A DNA stretch of 64,000 bases from Oceanobacter sp045430275 (GTDB lineage Bacteria > Pseudomonadota > Gammaproteobacteria > Pseudomonadales > Oceanobacteraceae): contig JAILXU010000002.1 in the NCBI GenBank assembly GCA_045430275.1, forward strand, positions 212,582 to 276,581, given 5' to 3'. Both the position numbers and the translations under genes were made by a program. Below, in pieces: positions 40,695 to 49,307 of this stretch (positions are counted from its first letter, which is position 1; each line of letters opens with the position of its first letter). A model generated the notes under the pieces. That model was not told the origin of the DNA. It saw only the letters and a list, made by a program, of their open reading frames with translations, and searched no databases.

Positions 40695-41777
40695 CTAGCG
40701 AATTTTCAGAGTAGCCAGACCAGCAAGCACCAGAATAATGGTAATGATCCAGAAACGAACAATAACGCGCGGTTCTGGCCACCCTTTCAATTCAAAATGG
40801 TGATGCAGGGGAGCCATGCGGAAAATACGCTTGCCCGTCAGTTTGAAAGAGGCAACCTGCAAAATGACCGAGACAGTCTCGGCCACAAACACGCCCCCCA
40901 TAATAAACAGGACGATTTCCTGACGCACAATCACCGCCACGATGCCCAGCGCCGCACCTAATGCCAAAGAGCCAACATCACCCATAAAGACCTGGGCAGG
41001 ATAGGTGTTAAACCAGAGAAACCCGATGCCAGCTCCAACCATGGCACCACAGAAAACCACCAACTCACCGGCTCCTGCGATGTAAGGAATATGCAGATAG
41101 TCCGCAAAGTAGGTATGACCAGCCAGATACGCGCACACACCCAGCGCCGCACTGACCATCACCGTTGGCATAATCGCCAGGCCATCCAGACCATCGGTCA
41201 GGTTAACGGCATTGCTTGACCCGACAATTGCAAAATAACTCAGCAGAATAAACATCAGGCCCAATTGCGGCATCACGTCTTTAACGAACGGGATCACCAA
41301 CTGGGTTTCCTGAGGGGTTTGTGCCGAATAATAAAGAAGACAGGAAGCCACGATGGCAATCGCCGACTGCCAAAAATACTTCCAGCGAGCGGGTAAACCG
41401 CGTGAATTTTTCTCCACGACCTTGCGGTAATCATCTACCCAGCCAACGGCACCAAACAACAGGGTCACCAGCAGAACAACCCAGACATAATGGTTGCTCA
41501 GATCACCCCATAGCAGCGTACTGACCGTAATGGAGACCAGGATCAGAACACCCCCCATGGTCGGCGTTCCGGCCTTGCTCAAATGAGACTTTGGCCCCAC
41601 TTCTCGAATGGCCTGACCAATCTGATATTCGCGCAACTTGCGAATCATCCACGGCCCCAACATCATGGCAACCAATAAGGCGGTAATGATGGCGAAGATA
41701 GTTCTCAGGGTAAGATAATTAAGAACGTTAAACCCGGATTGGTACTGTGTCAGCCAATCCGCGAGCCATAAAAACAT
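40695..41777 (-). CDS. mraY: Phospho-N-acetylmuramoyl-pentapeptide transferase
   Basis: MraY links phospho-MurNAc-pentapeptide to undecaprenyl phosphate, making lipid I. The 360-residue membrane protein has about ten helices, the aspartate pair GWVDDYRK, the NLTDGLDGLA motif and the APLHHHFE triple histidine. The start lies five bases after the murF stop. Confidence 0.97.
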   Translation of the reverse strand: MFLWLADWLTQYQSGFNVLNYLTLRTIFAIITALLVAMMLGPWMIRKLREYQIGQAIREVGPKSHLSKAGTPTMGGVLILVSITVSTLLWGDLSNHYVWVVLLVTLLFGAVGWVDDYRKVVEKNSRGLPARWKYFWQSAIAIVASCLLYYSAQTPQETQLVIPFVKDVMPQLGLMFILLSYFAIVGSSNAVNLTDGLDGLAIMPTVMVSAALGVCAYLAGHTYFADYLHIPYIAGAGELVVFCGAMVGAGIGFLWFNTYPAQVFMGDVGSLALGAALGIVAVIVRQEIVLFIMGGVFVAETVSVILQVASFKLTGKRIFRMAPLHHHFELKGWPEPRVIVRFWIITIILVLAGLATLKIR

Positions 41778-41782
41778 GCTGT

Positions 41783-43144
41783 TTATTCCTCGGGGTCTTT
41801 TTCCAGGGCATGGACAACGCGATCCATACCCGCACTTCGTGAACCCTTGACCAACAATAAAGTGCCATCAGGGGCTGTCTGATTGATGAACTGAACCAGC
41901 GCTGCGGTGTCTTCAAACCAATGGGCATGATCAGAACCAAATGCCTCAACCGCATGAACACTGAGCGGGCCAGACGCCAGCAATACAGATACTCCCTTAT
42001 CTTTTGCATACCGTCCGATATCAGCATGTGCTGCTATCGATTCTTCCCCCAGCTCGGCCATGTCTCCCATGGCCAACCAAGCATTGGGTGCGACGGTTAT
42101 TACATCAATTGCTGCCCGAAGTGAAGCAGGATTTGCGTTATAGCTGTCATCCAGAAGTTTCAGGCCACGCACACCTGACTTTTCCATCAGGCGACCAGCC
42201 ACCGGCGCTGCCGTTGCCAGAGCGGATACAATACGAGATAACGCCACGCCCGCAGAGGCTGCTGCCGCAATCACCGCCAGTGCATTATAAATATTGTGCA
42301 ATCCCGGCAGGGGTAAACTGACGTCTAACTTCTGACCATCTGTATGCAAACAGAAGTGACTATGAGTGATCCCTGTGTGAATATCACTTGCGTGCACATC
42401 CGCCTGCTCGGTGAGGCCAAACGTCACAACCTGTTTTCCCAAAGCCCGCTGCTGCCAGACATCAAAGGCTGGATCATCCCGGTTCAACACCACATGGCCG
42501 CCCTCAACAACCCAATCGATCATTTCGCCCTTGGTTTGAACAATGGTTTCCAGGCTACCAAAACCCGACAGGTGCGACTCAGACGCGTTGGTAATAATGC
42601 CGATATCCGGGCGCACCCATTGGCCGGTATAGGCAATTTCTCCGGCACCACTTGCTCCCTGTTCAATCACCGCCCATTCATGCTCTGGTTGCATTTGAAG
42701 CAGGGTCAGAGGAACACCAATGTGATTATTCAGGTTTCCCGGTGTCATCCAGGTCGATGCTTGCTGTTCCAATACATGCGCCAATAACTGTTTGACGCTG
42801 GTCTTGCCACAACTGCCCGTCACCGCCAGTACCGGCCCGGCAAATTGTTGCCTCTGCCAGCCCGCCAATTGACCGAGTGCCAGTAAAGCATCATCAACAC
42901 GAAGCAACGGCCCATCAACGCGAACATCTTCATCCACTATCGCTGCCACGGCCCCTTGCTTCAGGGCCTGAGGAGCAAATTGATTGCCATTAAAATTCCC
43001 GCCTTTCAGAGCAACATAAAGATCGCCCGCCTGAATGTGCCGTGTGTCCGTGGATACACCGCGACACATTTTGTTCTGAGCCTCTGGCGGGCATGAAATG
43101 CCCAGCACATCACAGACTTCTGCTACCGACATGGCAACTCTCAT
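41783..43144 (-). CDS. murF: UDP-MurNAc-tripeptide--D-alanyl-D-alanine ligase
   Basis: MurF adds the D-Ala-D-Ala dipeptide to finish the UDP-MurNAc-pentapeptide. The 453-residue protein has the ATP site VTGSCGKTSVKQ (with a cysteine where asparagine or serine is common), the TPGNLNNHIGVPL motif and DDSYNANPASLRAA. It overlaps murE by four bases (ATGA). Confidence 0.96.
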   Translation of the reverse strand: MRVAMSVAEVCDVLGISCPPEAQNKMCRGVSTDTRHIQAGDLYVALKGGNFNGNQFAPQALKQGAVAAIVDEDVRVDGPLLRVDDALLALGQLAGWQRQQFAGPVLAVTGSCGKTSVKQLLAHVLEQQASTWMTPGNLNNHIGVPLTLLQMQPEHEWAVIEQGASGAGEIAYTGQWVRPDIGIITNASESHLSGFGSLETIVQTKGEMIDWVVEGGHVVLNRDDPAFDVWQQRALGKQVVTFGLTEQADVHASDIHTGITHSHFCLHTDGQKLDVSLPLPGLHNIYNALAVIAAAASAGVALSRIVSALATAAPVAGRLMEKSGVRGLKLLDDSYNANPASLRAAIDVITVAPNAWLAMGDMAELGEESIAAHADIGRYAKDKGVSVLLASGPLSVHAVEAFGSDHAHWFEDTAALVQFINQTAPDGTLLLVKGSRSAGMDRVVHALEKDPEE

Positions 43145-44664
43145 GCATGTTCTCCCATACGTCGATAGCCTAATTCGGCCAGCACCTGTAAATCACTGAA
43201 AGGCAGCTTTTGCCCCTGAATTTCCTGCGTGGTTTCGTGCCCTTTTCCCGCCACGACAACCAGTCCATCGATTGGCGTTTGTTCAACCGCCTCCTGAATG
43301 GCCAAAGCACGATCATGCTGACAGTGAGCCGTTTCTGCTCCGGTTACAGCCAACGTATCTGCCCAGATCTGATCCGGGTCTTCATAGCGCGGGTTATCAT
43401 CTGTCAGCCAAACCTGACTGGATGCCGCCAGTGCGGCTTGCATCATCAGGGGTCGCTTGCAGCGATCCCGATCACCACCACAACCGAACACCACAGACAC
43501 TGGCCGTTGCCCGTCCTGCAGGGCAGCCAGAACATTTTCCAAAGCATCCGGTGTATGAGCAAAGTCCAGTACAACCGCCGGTTTGTCCGGGCAAGTCAAC
43601 AACTCCATACGGCCGTCAACCGGTTTCAATTTCCGGGTAGCGTCCAATAACACCGATTTATCCACACCCAGAGCCGACAACATGCCAACAGCCAACACGG
43701 CATTGGCCAGATTAAAGCCTCCGATCAGAGGCAAATGCAGTGTCCTCTGCCCGCCCGGATACACTAGCTCTGCCTGAATACCCTGCACGCCAAACGATGC
43801 AGACGACCAGCTCCAGCGCTCCACAGAAGGTGCGTCCTCAGCCTGAGTATTCCCCAGCATCACTGGCTTTACCGTTTGGGGGAGTTCTGAAAGCAAGCGC
43901 CGTCCATAAGCATCATCGATATTGATAAACGCTTGCTGGATACGGTAATCGGTGAACAACAGGCGCTTGGCCTGATAATAGGATTCCATATCACCGTGAT
44001 AATCCAGATGATCCTGAGTCAGGTTGGTCAATGCTGCGACGGCAAATTCCAGCCCTTGAACACGACCCTGCTCAAGACCATGAGAAGAGACTTCCACCGC
44101 GGCCAGATCCACGCCAGAACGCGCCCAACCATCCAGAGTTCGCAACATAACATCCAGACCCGGTGTGGTATTTCGGGTCGGGTGAAGATCTGGCCAGACG
44201 CCATTGCCAGTCGTACCAATCACGCCACAGGCAATGCCTGAGGACGACGCTAACTGAGCGATGTACTGTGCCACCGAGCTTTTGCCATTCGTTCCCGTCA
44301 CAGCCAGCAAACGCACCTGTTTTGCCTGGCTATAGCGCCAATGCAGCATCTCGGGCAAGGCTTCCACCAGGTTAGGCAGGCCAATACGCACACAGTTATC
44401 CACGCGCTCAATAAACGTGCACTCGGAGGGTTCCAGCACCACGCTGGCACCTTGTGCAATGGCATTGGGAATAAACCGGCGACCATCAGTCGCCGTGCCG
44501 GGAACGGCAACAAAGGCATCCCCCGGACAGACATCCCGACTGTCTATAACCAAATGCCCAAAAGAAACCTCCCCCAGGGTGGAGGAGGTTTTGACTAGCC
44601 CTTGTTTAAATGTGTGCAGAAATGCACCAACAGACGTGACACCCAAATTATTCGATCGATCCAT
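43141..44664 (-). CDS. murE: UDP-MurNAc-L-Ala-D-Glu--meso-DAP ligase
   Basis: MurE adds the third residue of the stem. The ATP site is VTGTNGKSSVAQ, and the substrate motif DNPRYEDP is the DNPR form that selects meso-diaminopimelate rather than lysine, as expected for a Gram-negative. The product has 507 residues. The ATG at 44664 overlaps the ftsI stop by one base (TAATG). Confidence 0.96.
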   Translation of the reverse strand: MDRSNNLGVTSVGAFLHTFKQGLVKTSSTLGEVSFGHLVIDSRDVCPGDAFVAVPGTATDGRRFIPNAIAQGASVVLEPSECTFIERVDNCVRIGLPNLVEALPEMLHWRYSQAKQVRLLAVTGTNGKSSVAQYIAQLASSSGIACGVIGTTGNGVWPDLHPTRNTTPGLDVMLRTLDGWARSGVDLAAVEVSSHGLEQGRVQGLEFAVAALTNLTQDHLDYHGDMESYYQAKRLLFTDYRIQQAFINIDDAYGRRLLSELPQTVKPVMLGNTQAEDAPSVERWSWSSASFGVQGIQAELVYPGGQRTLHLPLIGGFNLANAVLAVGMLSALGVDKSVLLDATRKLKPVDGRMELLTCPDKPAVVLDFAHTPDALENVLAALQDGQRPVSVVFGCGGDRDRCKRPLMMQAALAASSQVWLTDDNPRYEDPDQIWADTLAVTGAETAHCQHDRALAIQEAVEQTPIDGLVVVAGKGHETTQEIQGQKLPFSDLQVLAELGYRRMGEHA

Positions 44665-46400
44665 TAAAGCCCCTTGGCAACCTGCTGACCCAGTTCCAGT
44701 TCGGTCAAATCATCCGGGATCACCTGGCGCAAACGCAATGCCTGACTGGCAATACGTGAAAAAATAGGTGCAGCAACTTCACCACCGTAGTATTCACGCC
44801 CTTTGGGGTCATCAACGACAACCACCAGCACCACTTCTGGATCAGTCAGGGGGGCAACACCCGCAAACACCGCGGTATAGCGAGCATCTTCATAGCCATA
44901 GCGGCCAACTTTATGAGCCGTGCCCGTCTTCCCTCCGACCCGATAGCCTTCTACGCGAGCCCGTCGACCAGTGCCCTTGTTAGAGGTCACGGTTTCGAGA
45001 ATCCCCAGCATCTGCTGGGCAACACCGGGCTTCATGACACTTTGGCAGTCGTCGGGGGAATAAGCATCCATCACAACAGAAACCGGGCTGCGACAGCCAC
45101 CCTGCGTAAAGCTGGTGTAGGCCTGAGCCAGTTGCAAGGGAGAAACCGCCATGCCATAACCATAGGAAACCGTCGCCAAGCGCAAAGCATCCAGTTGCTC
45201 CGGGTATGGCAACTGCCCAACGGTTTCTCCTGGGAAGCCAAGACCACTGGGTTGCCCAATGCCTGCCTTGGTCAGGAACTGCCACATGGTCTCGGCACCC
45301 AAATCAGCGGATAAGCGGGTTACCCCCACATTGCTCGATTTGGTGATCACACCGGTGACATCCAGCTTGCCGTAATTGCGATGATCCCGAATGGTCTTGT
45401 GCTTCACCCGAAGATAACCCGGAGCGGTATTAATCACGGTGCCAGGAGTATAGCGCCCGCTGTCCAGAGCCGCTGCGACGGTAAAAGGCTTGATGGTGGA
45501 GCCGGGTTCAATCACATCCGCAATAGCGCGATTACGCATATTTTCGGCTTTCAGCAACGCGCGATTATTCGGGTTATAGGATGGCTGGCTCGCCATCGCC
45601 AACACTTCCCCGGTTTTGGCATCCAGCAAGACCGCACTGCCAGACGCTGCAGAATGCTGATCAACCGCCGCTTTTAATTCCCGATACGTCAGATACTGCA
45701 GGCGCAAGTCAATGGTGAGTGCAATGTCTTTACCTGCTTTCGCCATGGAAGACACCGCCACCTGTTTGACAATATTGCCATAGCGATCCTGTACCACGGT
45801 TCTTCTGCCTGCGTCCCCTTGCAGGTACTGATCGTAGGACAACTCAATACCTTCCTGGCCCTGATGATCAATATTCACCAGACCAACCAGATGAGCAGCC
45901 ACCTCACCGGCGGGATAGTAACGGCGGTACCCATTGGTTAACTGCAAGCCTTCAATTTTCAAAGCCGCCACTTTATCGGCTATATCCGGCTGTAGCTGGC
46001 GTTCAAGGTAAATAAAAGCACGTTTTTTAAGACGTGCCTGAGCTACCGTACGGATCAGCTCGGCTTCAGGACGACCCAAGACCTGCGCCAGTTCAGATAA
46101 TGCAGACGGTGCAACCCGAGCCGGGTGAATACCAACATCCACGACCCGAGTGCTGACCGCCAGAGGCTGACCATAACGATCCGTGATCATGCCACGACGA
46201 GCCGACTCCGTTTTGACACGTACCGTGCGTTTTTCACCTTCTGTAAACAGAAACGGCTGCTCAATCGTGTGCAGCCAGGCCAGACGTCCGGTCACAGTGA
46301 GTGCCAACAAGCACAAGACAATAGCCACCGTGACAAAACGCCAGCGCGCAATGCCGGTCACTTCGGGTTCTGTTTTTGAATAACGAGGGGTCGCGTTCAC
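44664..46400 (-). CDS. ftsI: Septal transpeptidase FtsI (PBP3)
   Basis: FtsI cross-links septal peptidoglycan with FtsW. The 578-residue protein has a cytoplasmic tail, one membrane helix (about residues 22-42), a pedestal domain, and a transpeptidase domain with the catalytic S301-T-I-K304, the S355-S-N357 motif and KTGT near residue 490. The start overlaps ftsL by four bases. Confidence 0.96.
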   Translation of the reverse strand: MNATPRYSKTEPEVTGIARWRFVTVAIVLCLLALTVTGRLAWLHTIEQPFLFTEGEKRTVRVKTESARRGMITDRYGQPLAVSTRVVDVGIHPARVAPSALSELAQVLGRPEAELIRTVAQARLKKRAFIYLERQLQPDIADKVAALKIEGLQLTNGYRRYYPAGEVAAHLVGLVNIDHQGQEGIELSYDQYLQGDAGRRTVVQDRYGNIVKQVAVSSMAKAGKDIALTIDLRLQYLTYRELKAAVDQHSAASGSAVLLDAKTGEVLAMASQPSYNPNNRALLKAENMRNRAIADVIEPGSTIKPFTVAAALDSGRYTPGTVINTAPGYLRVKHKTIRDHRNYGKLDVTGVITKSSNVGVTRLSADLGAETMWQFLTKAGIGQPSGLGFPGETVGQLPYPEQLDALRLATVSYGYGMAVSPLQLAQAYTSFTQGGCRSPVSVVMDAYSPDDCQSVMKPGVAQQMLGILETVTSNKGTGRRARVEGYRVGGKTGTAHKVGRYGYEDARYTAVFAGVAPLTDPEVVLVVVVDDPKGREYYGGEVAAPIFSRIASQALRLRQVIPDDLTELELGQQVAKGL

Positions 46401-46642
46401 TGTGTTAACACTCTGGTGTTATCCGGTTCAGTCATATTCAGTTGGCGTCTTGCTAACTGATCAATGCGTCCATACGCCGTCAAGGTGCTGTACTCCAACA
46501 GCAAGCGAGTCTGTTCCTGGGTCAACTCGCGTTGTTTCGTGTCCAATACCTGCCATTGAGACAGTAATTCACGGTGCCAATGCACCATGCCAATCTGGAT
46601 CAGGGCTGCCACCAATACCGCCAGCCAAACAGCAACATTCAT
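46397..46642 (-). CDS. ftsL: Cell division protein FtsL
   Basis: An 81-residue bitopic protein with an N-terminal membrane helix (about residues 3-20) followed by a periplasmic coiled coil (LDTKQRELTQEQTRLLLEYSTL) and the final short conserved segment IDQLARRQLNM. It forms a complex with FtsB and FtsQ. Position between rsmH and ftsI and overlaps on both sides make the call firm despite low sequence conservation. Confidence 0.93.
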   Translation of the reverse strand: MNVAVWLAVLVAALIQIGMVHWHRELLSQWQVLDTKQRELTQEQTRLLLEYSTLTAYGRIDQLARRQLNMTEPDNTRVLTQ

Positions 46643-47574
46643 GCGAGCCGCTCGGCAATTCTCAATACCGCGCTTCTGGCTCGGGTATTCACCGCGATTT
46701 CTTCTGAGGTCGGCATAATGGCTTTTCCCATTTTCTTCAACGTCCGACCCAGTTGCTCATCCATGACAGGGACTTCCGGAGGCAAGGATTTTCCACGTTC
46801 CTGATCACGAATAAAGCGTTTTACAATTCGATCTTCCAATGAATGGAAGCTGATCACAGATAGCCGTCCACCGGGAAGTAACAGTTCCACACTTTGATCA
46901 AGAATCTGCTCAAGATCGCCCAATTCGTTATTAACCGCGATACGAATCGCCTGAAAACCACGAGTGGCCGGATGCTTGTGTCTTTCCCAGGCCGGATTCG
47001 CTTCTTTCAACAAGTTCGCCAATTCCAGCGTTCTCTCAATAGGCTTTTCGGCCCGAGCCAACACAATCGCTCTTGCCATACGTCGGGAAAATCGCTCTTC
47101 GCCATACACTTTCAATACACGGGCAATTTCCGCCTCAGGTGTCACGGCCAGCCACTCCGCAGCACTCAATCCCTGATCCGGGTTCATGCGCATATCCAGA
47201 GGGCCGTCACGCATAAAGCTGAAACCCCGCTCAGCATCGTCCAACTGAGGAGAGGACACGCCCAGGTCCAGCAGCACACCGTTAATACGTGATATGCCCA
47301 ACGCTTCCAATGAGGCTTTCATATCCGCAAAGCTGGTTTGCACAATTTTGAAACGTGGATCTTCCTGTTCTAATTGAAGGCCGGTCTCAATCGCACGAGG
47401 ATCTTTGTCAAAACCAATCACTTGCCCATTTGGCCCCAGCCGGGACAGCAAGAGGCGAGTGTGCCCCCCACGGCCAAACGTACCGTCAATATAAATGCCA
47501 TTGGGGTCGTTCAGGCAGCCAGCAACCGTCGGCTCCAGCAGAACCGTAGTGTGAGAAAAGTCGTCGACGTTCAT
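46639..47574 (-). CDS. rsmH: 16S rRNA m4C1402 methyltransferase RsmH
   Basis: RsmH (MraW) methylates N4 of C1402 in 16S rRNA. The 311-residue protein starts MNVDDFSHTTVLLEPTV and has the SAM motif IDGTFGRGGHTRLLL and the later VISFHSLEDRIVKRF. The start at 47574 lies one base from the stop of the preceding mraZ-position gene, so the two are coupled; the ribosome-binding site is poor, which fits coupled translation. Confidence 0.96.
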   Translation of the reverse strand: MNVDDFSHTTVLLEPTVAGCLNDPNGIYIDGTFGRGGHTRLLLSRLGPNGQVIGFDKDPRAIETGLQLEQEDPRFKIVQTSFADMKASLEALGISRINGVLLDLGVSSPQLDDAERGFSFMRDGPLDMRMNPDQGLSAAEWLAVTPEAEIARVLKVYGEERFSRRMARAIVLARAEKPIERTLELANLLKEANPAWERHKHPATRGFQAIRIAVNNELGDLEQILDQSVELLLPGGRLSVISFHSLEDRIVKRFIRDQERGKSLPPEVPVMDEQLGRTLKKMGKAIMPTSEEIAVNTRARSAVLRIAERLA

Positions 47575-47575
47575 A

Positions 47576-48001
47576 TTATTTAAAACTCTGTAATTCACCC
47601 GGCAGGCCAAAGCTTAGCGGCTGATTAAAATACTGTTTCAATTTCCAACGATGTTTATCCAACTGCGTCAAAGGCGTTGTTTCATTCGCTGGAACACATT
47701 CTGTGTCACATTCAATAAACCACCTGGCAATAGCAAACATCTCTACCCGGCTATCACCGTTTCGTTCACATTCCGTTGAGTTGGCCAACCCAAAACGCAT
47801 AACCACAGGCATTTTTCGGTTGTTGTTTCTGCCAGATGTAAGGCGTTCTTCAATACAGCGCCGGTCAAGCCATGGACACTCAAACAAGGCGGTATCCATA
47901 TACTTAAACGTTAATCTACCCGCCGCTGACAAAGCCTTCGATGAATAACAGTCTGAATTCAAATAACATTCCAGACTGCTCGGGTGGTTACAGGAGAACA
48001 T
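47576..48001 (-). CDS. Divergent MraZ-like protein at the mraZ locus
   Basis: This gene occupies the mraZ position, one base before rsmH, but the 141-residue product is not an ordinary MraZ. Two faint matches to the MraZ double SpoVT/AbrB repeat can be seen: ALSAAGRLTF at residues 23-32 (compare the usual LDxKGR) and GLANSTECERNGDSRVEM at 71-88 (compare the usual GHAxECxxDxxGR). The segment LFECPWLDRRCIEERL at 39-54 also recalls the Pro-Trp-containing region between the repeats. Unusual are the eight cysteines and a longer segment before the first repeat. The ATG at 48001 has GAGGTG six bases upstream; an in-frame start at 48028 is less likely. MraZ normally represses the dcw promoter. Here DNA binding is only inferred, and an unrelated replacement gene remains possible. 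Confidence 0.55.
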   Translation of the reverse strand: MFSCNHPSSLECYLNSDCYSSKALSAAGRLTFKYMDTALFECPWLDRRCIEERLTSGRNNNRKMPVVMRFGLANSTECERNGDSRVEMFAIARWFIECDTECVPANETTPLTQLDKHRWKLKQYFNQPLSFGLPGELQSFK

Positions 48002-48366
48002 GACGGCCACCTCACAGGTGTGACCCAAGTACAGCGCCCGAACACGTTAACCGGCTCAGACGCTCCTGATCTGATGTTTTTAACTCGCAGTTACAACCGC
48101 ACTTATAACTATAGAAACACCCTGCGGGCTTTGCAACCAAGCCTCTTAAAGCCAGAAAAATAAAATCCTTATTTAACAATCGGTTAACAGTTTTTTTGTG
48201 TGTGAAAATTATTACAAAGGTTTCAGGTTAGAGAAAAGTCAGCTCACGGTTTCCCACACATACAAACGCACCAGGAGCACGCTGACAACACAAGACGGGC
48301 TATCCTCTCCTATTACTGCCGGTGTAAAATCCACCGCCCATTGACTGAGAACCCAACCGACGCAGC
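48002..48366. other. Divergent intergenic region, dcw cluster / channel gene
   Basis: This 365-base gap has no gene I can support. It is AT-rich in the middle and holds the probable dcw promoter (separate entry), an inverted repeat TTAAC-AATCG-GTTAA near 48173-48188 followed by a T-run, and the upstream region of the channel gene. I do not see the tandem TGGG repeats with ten-base spacing that normal MraZ binds. Confidence 0.6.
48108..48136 (-). promoter_or_regulatory. Putative sigma70 promoter of the dcw cluster
   Basis: Read on the minus strand, TTGCAA (48136-48131) and TATAGT (48113-48108) are separated by exactly 17 bases. This would start transcription near 48101, about 100 bases before the mraZ-position gene. 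Confidence 0.6.
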
Positions 48367-49182
48367 ATGAACATTCAGGATTTACAGCAAGTATCCCAGC
48401 AACTCAGAGACAACCGTCTATTCGAATGGTTTGTTGTGAGTATTATCATTCTTTCTGCCTTATTGATCGGCGCTCGTACCTACCCGGTCTCTCCCGCCAT
48501 TATTGAAATGATTCACTGGCTGGATATCGCCATCACTGTGCTCTTTTTATTTGAGATCATCATTCGATTTGCAGCCACACCGATCAAATCACGCTTTTTC
48601 CACAGTGGCTGGAATATTTTTGACACCCTTGTTGTTGTCGTTAGCCTGATGCCGATTAATAACAGTGAAATGGCTCTGATTGGCCGCCTGGTGCGTATCT
48701 TCCGGGTGCTTAGAATGATTTCCATCATTCCCGAATTACGTACCCTGCTTAATTCCCTGATTCGGGCCTTGCCCCAACTTGGTTACGTCGTTCTGCTGAT
48801 GTTTATTATCTTCTATATCTACGCTGCCGTTGGAGCCACGTTTTTTGAAGCCATCAACCCGACACTTTGGGGCGACGTTTCCATTGCCCTGCTGACCCTG
48901 TTCAGAATCATGACCTTTGAAGACTGGACAGATGTCATGTATGAAACCATGGCGGTATATCCTCTCAGCTGGATTTACTACCTCACGTTTATCTTCCTGA
49001 CCGCCTTTGCGTTCCTGAACATGGTGATTGGTATCGTCGTCAACGTCCTCGAAGATGAACACGCCCGCGAACGCGCCGCTCGTGATCAGGAAAACAACCC
49101 GGTTACAAACGAAGCCTTGTTATTGGAAATTCAATCATTAAGAGCAGAAGTCTCCTCCCTGAAAAATAGCCGCCATCTTTAG
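48367..49182 (+). CDS. Voltage-gated cation channel, NaChBac family
   Basis: A 271-residue single-domain channel subunit, expected to form tetramers. Helices S1 (about 20-38), S2 (48-68), S3 (82-97), an S4 with arginines at 107, 110, 113 and 116, S5 (137-160), the pore and S6 (203-227) can be placed. A C-terminal heptad-like segment (residues 249-268) fits the tetramerisation coiled coil of this family. The selectivity filter reads T183-F-E-D-W-T-D189. In NavAb the corresponding filter is TLESWSM, and aspartates at the two extra positions convert it to calcium selectivity, so this channel may pass calcium. The gene diverges from the dcw cluster and is followed by a nucleotide-binding protein gene. 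Confidence 0.9.
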   Translation: MNIQDLQQVSQQLRDNRLFEWFVVSIIILSALLIGARTYPVSPAIIEMIHWLDIAITVLFLFEIIIRFAATPIKSRFFHSGWNIFDTLVVVVSLMPINNSEMALIGRLVRIFRVLRMISIIPELRTLLNSLIRALPQLGYVVLLMFIIFYIYAAVGATFFEAINPTLWGDVSIALLTLFRIMTFEDWTDVMYETMAVYPLSWIYYLTFIFLTAFAFLNMVIGIVVNVLEDEHARERAARDQENNPVTNEALLLEIQSLRAEVSSLKNSRHL

Positions 49183-49307
49183 AGCGAGTTCTCATAGAGG
49201 GCGTGATCCAGCTCAGGTTCTGCACTGAGCTGGTGACTTTCCCAACACGACACCCCATCCCACACTTTGCTATATTTAGAGAACTTCCGTTACAACGCAG
49301 AGACTTC

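Noticed and set aside
47576..48001. Treating the gene before rsmH as ordinary MraZ
   Set aside because: Overall similarity is too low and the cysteine content is wrong; it is listed as divergent instead.
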